Source: Algirhabdus cladophorae (GTDB lineage Bacteria; Pseudomonadota; Alphaproteobacteria; Rhodobacterales; Rhodobacteraceae). Taken from it: a DNA stretch of 64,000 nt. The notes under the pieces are model-generated. The model searched no databases. It was not told where the DNA came from and saw nothing but the letters and a program-made list of their open reading frames with translations. Positions 61,423 to 64,000 of the stretch are shown one piece after another. The stretch is from positions 1,364,001 through 1,428,000 of the forward strand of contig NZ_CP173029.1 in assembly GCF_044772865.1 (NCBI RefSeq), read 5' to 3'. How positions within the stretch are numbered: the first letter of the stretch is position 1; each line of letters opens with the position of its first letter. Both the position numbers and the translations under genes were made by a program.

Positions 61423-62376
61423 CTAGTCTTTCGCGTGAAAGATAAAGCCCAGAAGGTTCAGCAGCACCTGTGCCGCCAAAATGCTGGTAGATCCGGTGGG
61501 ATCATAATCCGGGGCCACTTCGACCAGATCGATGCCGATAATCTGGTGCTTCTGGGCCACGGATTGTAAAATCTCTAGCACATCATAGTACAAAAAACCG
61601 CCATGTGACGGTGTACCGGTTCCCGGTGCGATAGATGGGCAAAACGCATCAATGTCGATGGTGATATAGACCGGGGAGCCCTGTGGAATCGTTGCGGCCA
61701 CACCCGTGCGCCCCATGGCGCGGGCTTGTCTGACACTGATAATCTGGCTGCCCATGGCCCGTGCGTCATCGTAGCCTTCTTTGGCCGTTGAACTGACGTT
61801 GCGGATACCCACTTGGCTGAGGCCCGTGACATAGGGTTTTTCTGCGGCGCGACGCATGGGGTTGCCATGGCCATATCGCACGCCGTGGCGTTCATCGACA
61901 AAATCCAAATGGGCATCAATTTGAAGGATGTGAAAGTCGCCCTGATCATCAAAGGCATTGATGCAGGGGATATTGATAGAATGGTCGCCGCCAATGGTCA
62001 CGGGCAGGGCCCCTGCGGCAAGAATGGCGCGCACGCCGGCTTCGATATTGGCGTGGCTTTTGAGGGTATCGGTGTGGATGATGTCTGCGTCGCCGATGTC
62101 GACCATCCGCACATCTGCGCCCAGATAAGTCGCGTCATCCTCGTGGTCATAGGCGCCCGCATGACCAAAGCTAAATAGGGTCGAGGCCTCGCGCACGCCG
62201 CGCGGTCCAAACCGCGCACCCGATCGAAACTGGGTGCCAAAATCGAAAGGCGCCCCTAGGATCGCCACATCTGCATCAATACTATTCCAATTGGCCACAT
62301 AGGGCTTTTTGGCGAAAGTTGCGATGCCCACAAAGGGCAGGTTCAGTCGACCGGCGTCATAACCATGGCTGCTCAT
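61423..62376 (-). CDS. Agmatinase/guanidino-acid ureohydrolase paralogue
   Basis: A 317-residue ureohydrolase with the full dimanganese site: GGDHSI, QIDAHLDF and TIDIDAFCPSIAPGTGTPSHGG. It is distant from the copy at 8818-9765. Guanidinobutyrase, guanidinopropionase and agmatinase are all possible. ATG 62376 is chosen, with AAAGGA 9 nt upstream; the long frame to 62610 overlaps the guaB leader. Because dctB starts 5 nt later, it seems linked to uptake of a related substrate, but this is an inference. Confidence 0.85.
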   Translation of the reverse strand: MSSHGYDAGRLNLPFVGIATFAKKPYVANWNSIDADVAILGAPFDFGTQFRSGARFGPRGVREASTLFSFGHAGAYDHEDDATYLGADVRMVDIGDADIIHTDTLKSHANIEAGVRAILAAGALPVTIGGDHSINIPCINAFDDQGDFHILQIDAHLDFVDERHGVRYGHGNPMRRAAEKPYVTGLSQVGIRNVSSTAKEGYDDARAMGSQIISVRQARAMGRTGVAATIPQGSPVYITIDIDAFCPSIAPGTGTPSHGGFLYYDVLEILQSVAQKHQIIGIDLVEVAPDYDPTGSTSILAAQVLLNLLGFIFHAKD

Positions 62377-62517
62377 GTAAGCGTCCTTTAAAGTGTTTGG
62401 TCCAGATTGCCGCAAAATATCGCGTATGCAAGGGGACAGACCGCGAAATAGGGGTTTCGTCGATCTGGCATCCGTGCGATAGGCAATCGTCAAACGACGC
62501 TTTCCAGGAGATGTTGC

Positions 62518-63972
62518 ATGGAAATTCGCGAGGCACTTACCTTTGATGATGTTTTGTTGGTTCCGGCCGCCAGTTCGGTGTTGCCCAGTGATGCGGATCT
62601 GCGCACGCATGTGACCAAATCAATCGCAATGAATATCCCATTGCTGAGCTCCGCAATGGACACAGTGACAGAGGCTCGCATGGCGATTGCAATGGCGCAG
62701 GCCGGTGGTTTGGGCGTGGTGCACCGCAATTTGGATGTGCTGGAGCAAGCGGCGCAAATCCGGCGCGTGAAACGCTTTGAAAGCGGGATCGTCTATAACC
62801 CGATCACGTTGAAAGCGGATCAAACTCTTGCCGACGCCAAGGCGTTACAAGAACGCTACCGTGTCACGGGATTCCCAGTGGTCAACGAAGAGGGCCGTGT
62901 AGTGGGGATCGTCACAAATCGCGATATGCGCTTTGCCTCGGATGATAAGACCCCTGTTTCGGTGATGATGACTTCGGATAATTTGGCGATGTTGCAAGAG
63001 CCTGCGGATCTGTCCGAGGCGCGCAGTATGATGCAGGCCCGCCGCATTGAAAAACTGTTGGTTGTAGATGCACAAAGTAAGTTAACGGGGCTTTTGACCC
63101 TTAAAGACAGCGAACAGGCCGTGTTGAACCCACAGGCCTGTAAAGACCAGTTGGGCCGCTTGCGTGTGGCGGCGGCCTCGACCGTTGGGGACGCAGGCTT
63201 TGAACGCACTGAGGCATTGGTCGATGCAGGGGTCGATCTGGTCGTGATTGATACGGCCCATGGGCATTCTGAAGGTGTGTCTGAGGCCGTGCGCCGCGCC
63301 AAAACCCTCTCTAATGAAGTGCAGGTTGTGGCTGGCAACGTCGCGACAGGTGAGGCGACACGCGCCTTGATCGATGCAGGTGCGGACGCCATCAAGGTAG
63401 GTATTGGTCCGGGATCGATTTGCACCACGCGTATGGTGGCCGGGGTCGGTGTACCGCAGCTGACTGCAATTAGCGATTGCGCGGATGCCGCTCGCGACAG
63501 CAATACCCCGGTGATCGCAGATGGCGGCATTAAGTTTTCGGGCGATTTTGCCAAGGCGATTGCCGCAGGTGCATCTTGTGCCATGGTTGGTAGCATGATT
63601 GCAGGGACGGACGAAAGCCCCGGTGAAGTGATCTTGTATCAAGGCCGCTCGTTCAAATCTTATCGCGGTATGGGGTCTTTGGGCGCGATGGCGCGCGGCT
63701 CTGCGGATCGCTATTTCCAAAAGGATGCCGCCAGCGACAAACTGGTGCCGGAAGGCATCGAAGGCCAGGTGCCCTATAAAGGATCTGCTGGGGCTGTCGT
63801 GCATCAATTGGTTGGCGGATTGCGTGCGGCGATGGGCTACACGGGCTGCGCGACGGTGGACCAAATGCGCCAAAACTGTAAGTTTGTGAAAATCACAGGT
63901 GCGGGTCTGAAGGAAAGCCATGTGCATGATGTTCAGATCACGCGTGAAAGCCCAAACTATAGAATAATGTGA
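62518..63972 (+). CDS. guaB: Inosine-5'-monophosphate dehydrogenase
   Basis: Oxidises IMP to XMP with NAD+, the committed step of guanine nucleotide synthesis. The 484-residue protein starts EALTFDDVLLVPAASSV, contains two CBS domains (about residues 90-205), the catalytic Cys in GIGPGSICTTR and the SYRGMGSLGAM flap. A GGAG Shine-Dalgarno lies just upstream of the ATG. It is divergent from the ureohydrolase. The gene ends 28 nt before the window edge; nothing further is recognised there. Confidence 0.96.
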   Translation: MEIREALTFDDVLLVPAASSVLPSDADLRTHVTKSIAMNIPLLSSAMDTVTEARMAIAMAQAGGLGVVHRNLDVLEQAAQIRRVKRFESGIVYNPITLKADQTLADAKALQERYRVTGFPVVNEEGRVVGIVTNRDMRFASDDKTPVSVMMTSDNLAMLQEPADLSEARSMMQARRIEKLLVVDAQSKLTGLLTLKDSEQAVLNPQACKDQLGRLRVAAASTVGDAGFERTEALVDAGVDLVVIDTAHGHSEGVSEAVRRAKTLSNEVQVVAGNVATGEATRALIDAGADAIKVGIGPGSICTTRMVAGVGVPQLTAISDCADAARDSNTPVIADGGIKFSGDFAKAIAAGASCAMVGSMIAGTDESPGEVILYQGRSFKSYRGMGSLGAMARGSADRYFQKDAASDKLVPEGIEGQVPYKGSAGAVVHQLVGGLRAAMGYTGCATVDQMRQNCKFVKITGAGLKESHVHDVQITRESPNYRIM

Positions 63973-64000
63973 TTTATCAGACTTCTTAAAGGTGAAGTTA

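Overview
This 64 kb window is chromosomal DNA from an alphaproteobacterium, most probably a marine member of the Rhodobacterales (Roseobacter group). The evidence is the moderately high GC content, the gene families (complete beta-hydroxyaspartate cycle, aglEFGAK alpha-glucoside operon, TRAP transporter, corrinoid/folate one-carbon genes, Rieske plus dimethylglycine-dehydrogenase-like pair) and dense packing with many ATGA/TGATG overlaps. No phage, insertion sequence, CRISPR array or replication origin was seen; apart from one AT-rich orphan gene and one decayed reading frame, this looks like ordinary core and accessory metabolism.

Layout. 1-7300: end of a squalene/phytoene-synthase-family gene, an MFS exporter, and a divergent cobalamin locus (cobA-cobB leftward; cbiD-cobK rightward, coupled to a 3-methyladenine glycosylase and an esterase) ending in a clear terminator. 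7300-10800: a Hint-domain protein lacking the usual first cysteine, an HNH endonuclease, an agmatinase-type ureohydrolase and a radical SAM protein. 11000-14840: zwf-pgl-pgi (oxidative pentose phosphate/Entner-Doudoroff entry) behind a perfect palindrome, then tRNA-Gly(CCC). 14900-23400: a PMT-family glycosyltransferase, a RACo-type corrinoid reactivator, an RTX protein, a 508-bp gap holding a decayed reading frame, and a methyl-THF:corrinoid methyltransferase / MTHF reductase / PF13769 operon. 23600-25520: ppx/gppA and rlmE. 25500-29540: divergent glpR / glpD-glpK with a GlpR-type operator. 29500-34900: bhcR and bhcABCD, the whole beta-hydroxyaspartate cycle for glyoxylate/glycolate assimilation, followed by a GAPDH paralogue. 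35900-43000: MATE pump, HpcH/HpaI aldolase, LysR regulator, and a Rieske oxygenase / 77-aa protein / FAD-GcvT oxidoreductase operon. 43000-45500: modABC. 45500-54400: aglR and a GH1 beta-glucosidase, divergent from aglEFGAK. 54470-54950: an AT-rich orphan secreted protein. 55000-62400: a leftward locus of ureohydrolase, dctB, dctD and a dctPQM TRAP transporter. 62500-63972: guaB.

How the genes fit together. Several units take up and burn small marine organic molecules: glycerol (glpDK), alpha- and beta-glucosides (agl, GH1) feeding glucose-6-phosphate to zwf-pgl-pgi, glycolate/glyoxylate (bhc), methylated amines (Rieske/DMGDH-like plus methyl-THF enzymes, with cobalamin synthesis upstream) and organic acids (TRAP). 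The most unusual single observation is that the DctD-like regulator keeps its receiver, Walker A, Walker B and Fis-type helix-turn-helix but has lost the GAFTGA loop needed to engage sigma-54; a palindrome and a sigma-70-like promoter lie upstream of dctP. Other points worth checking are twin palindromes between bhcR and bhcA, a strong terminator hairpin inside the bhc operon, Arg/Gly-rich tails on two corrinoid-pathway proteins, and a small protein translationally coupled on both sides between the Rieske oxygenase and the flavoprotein.
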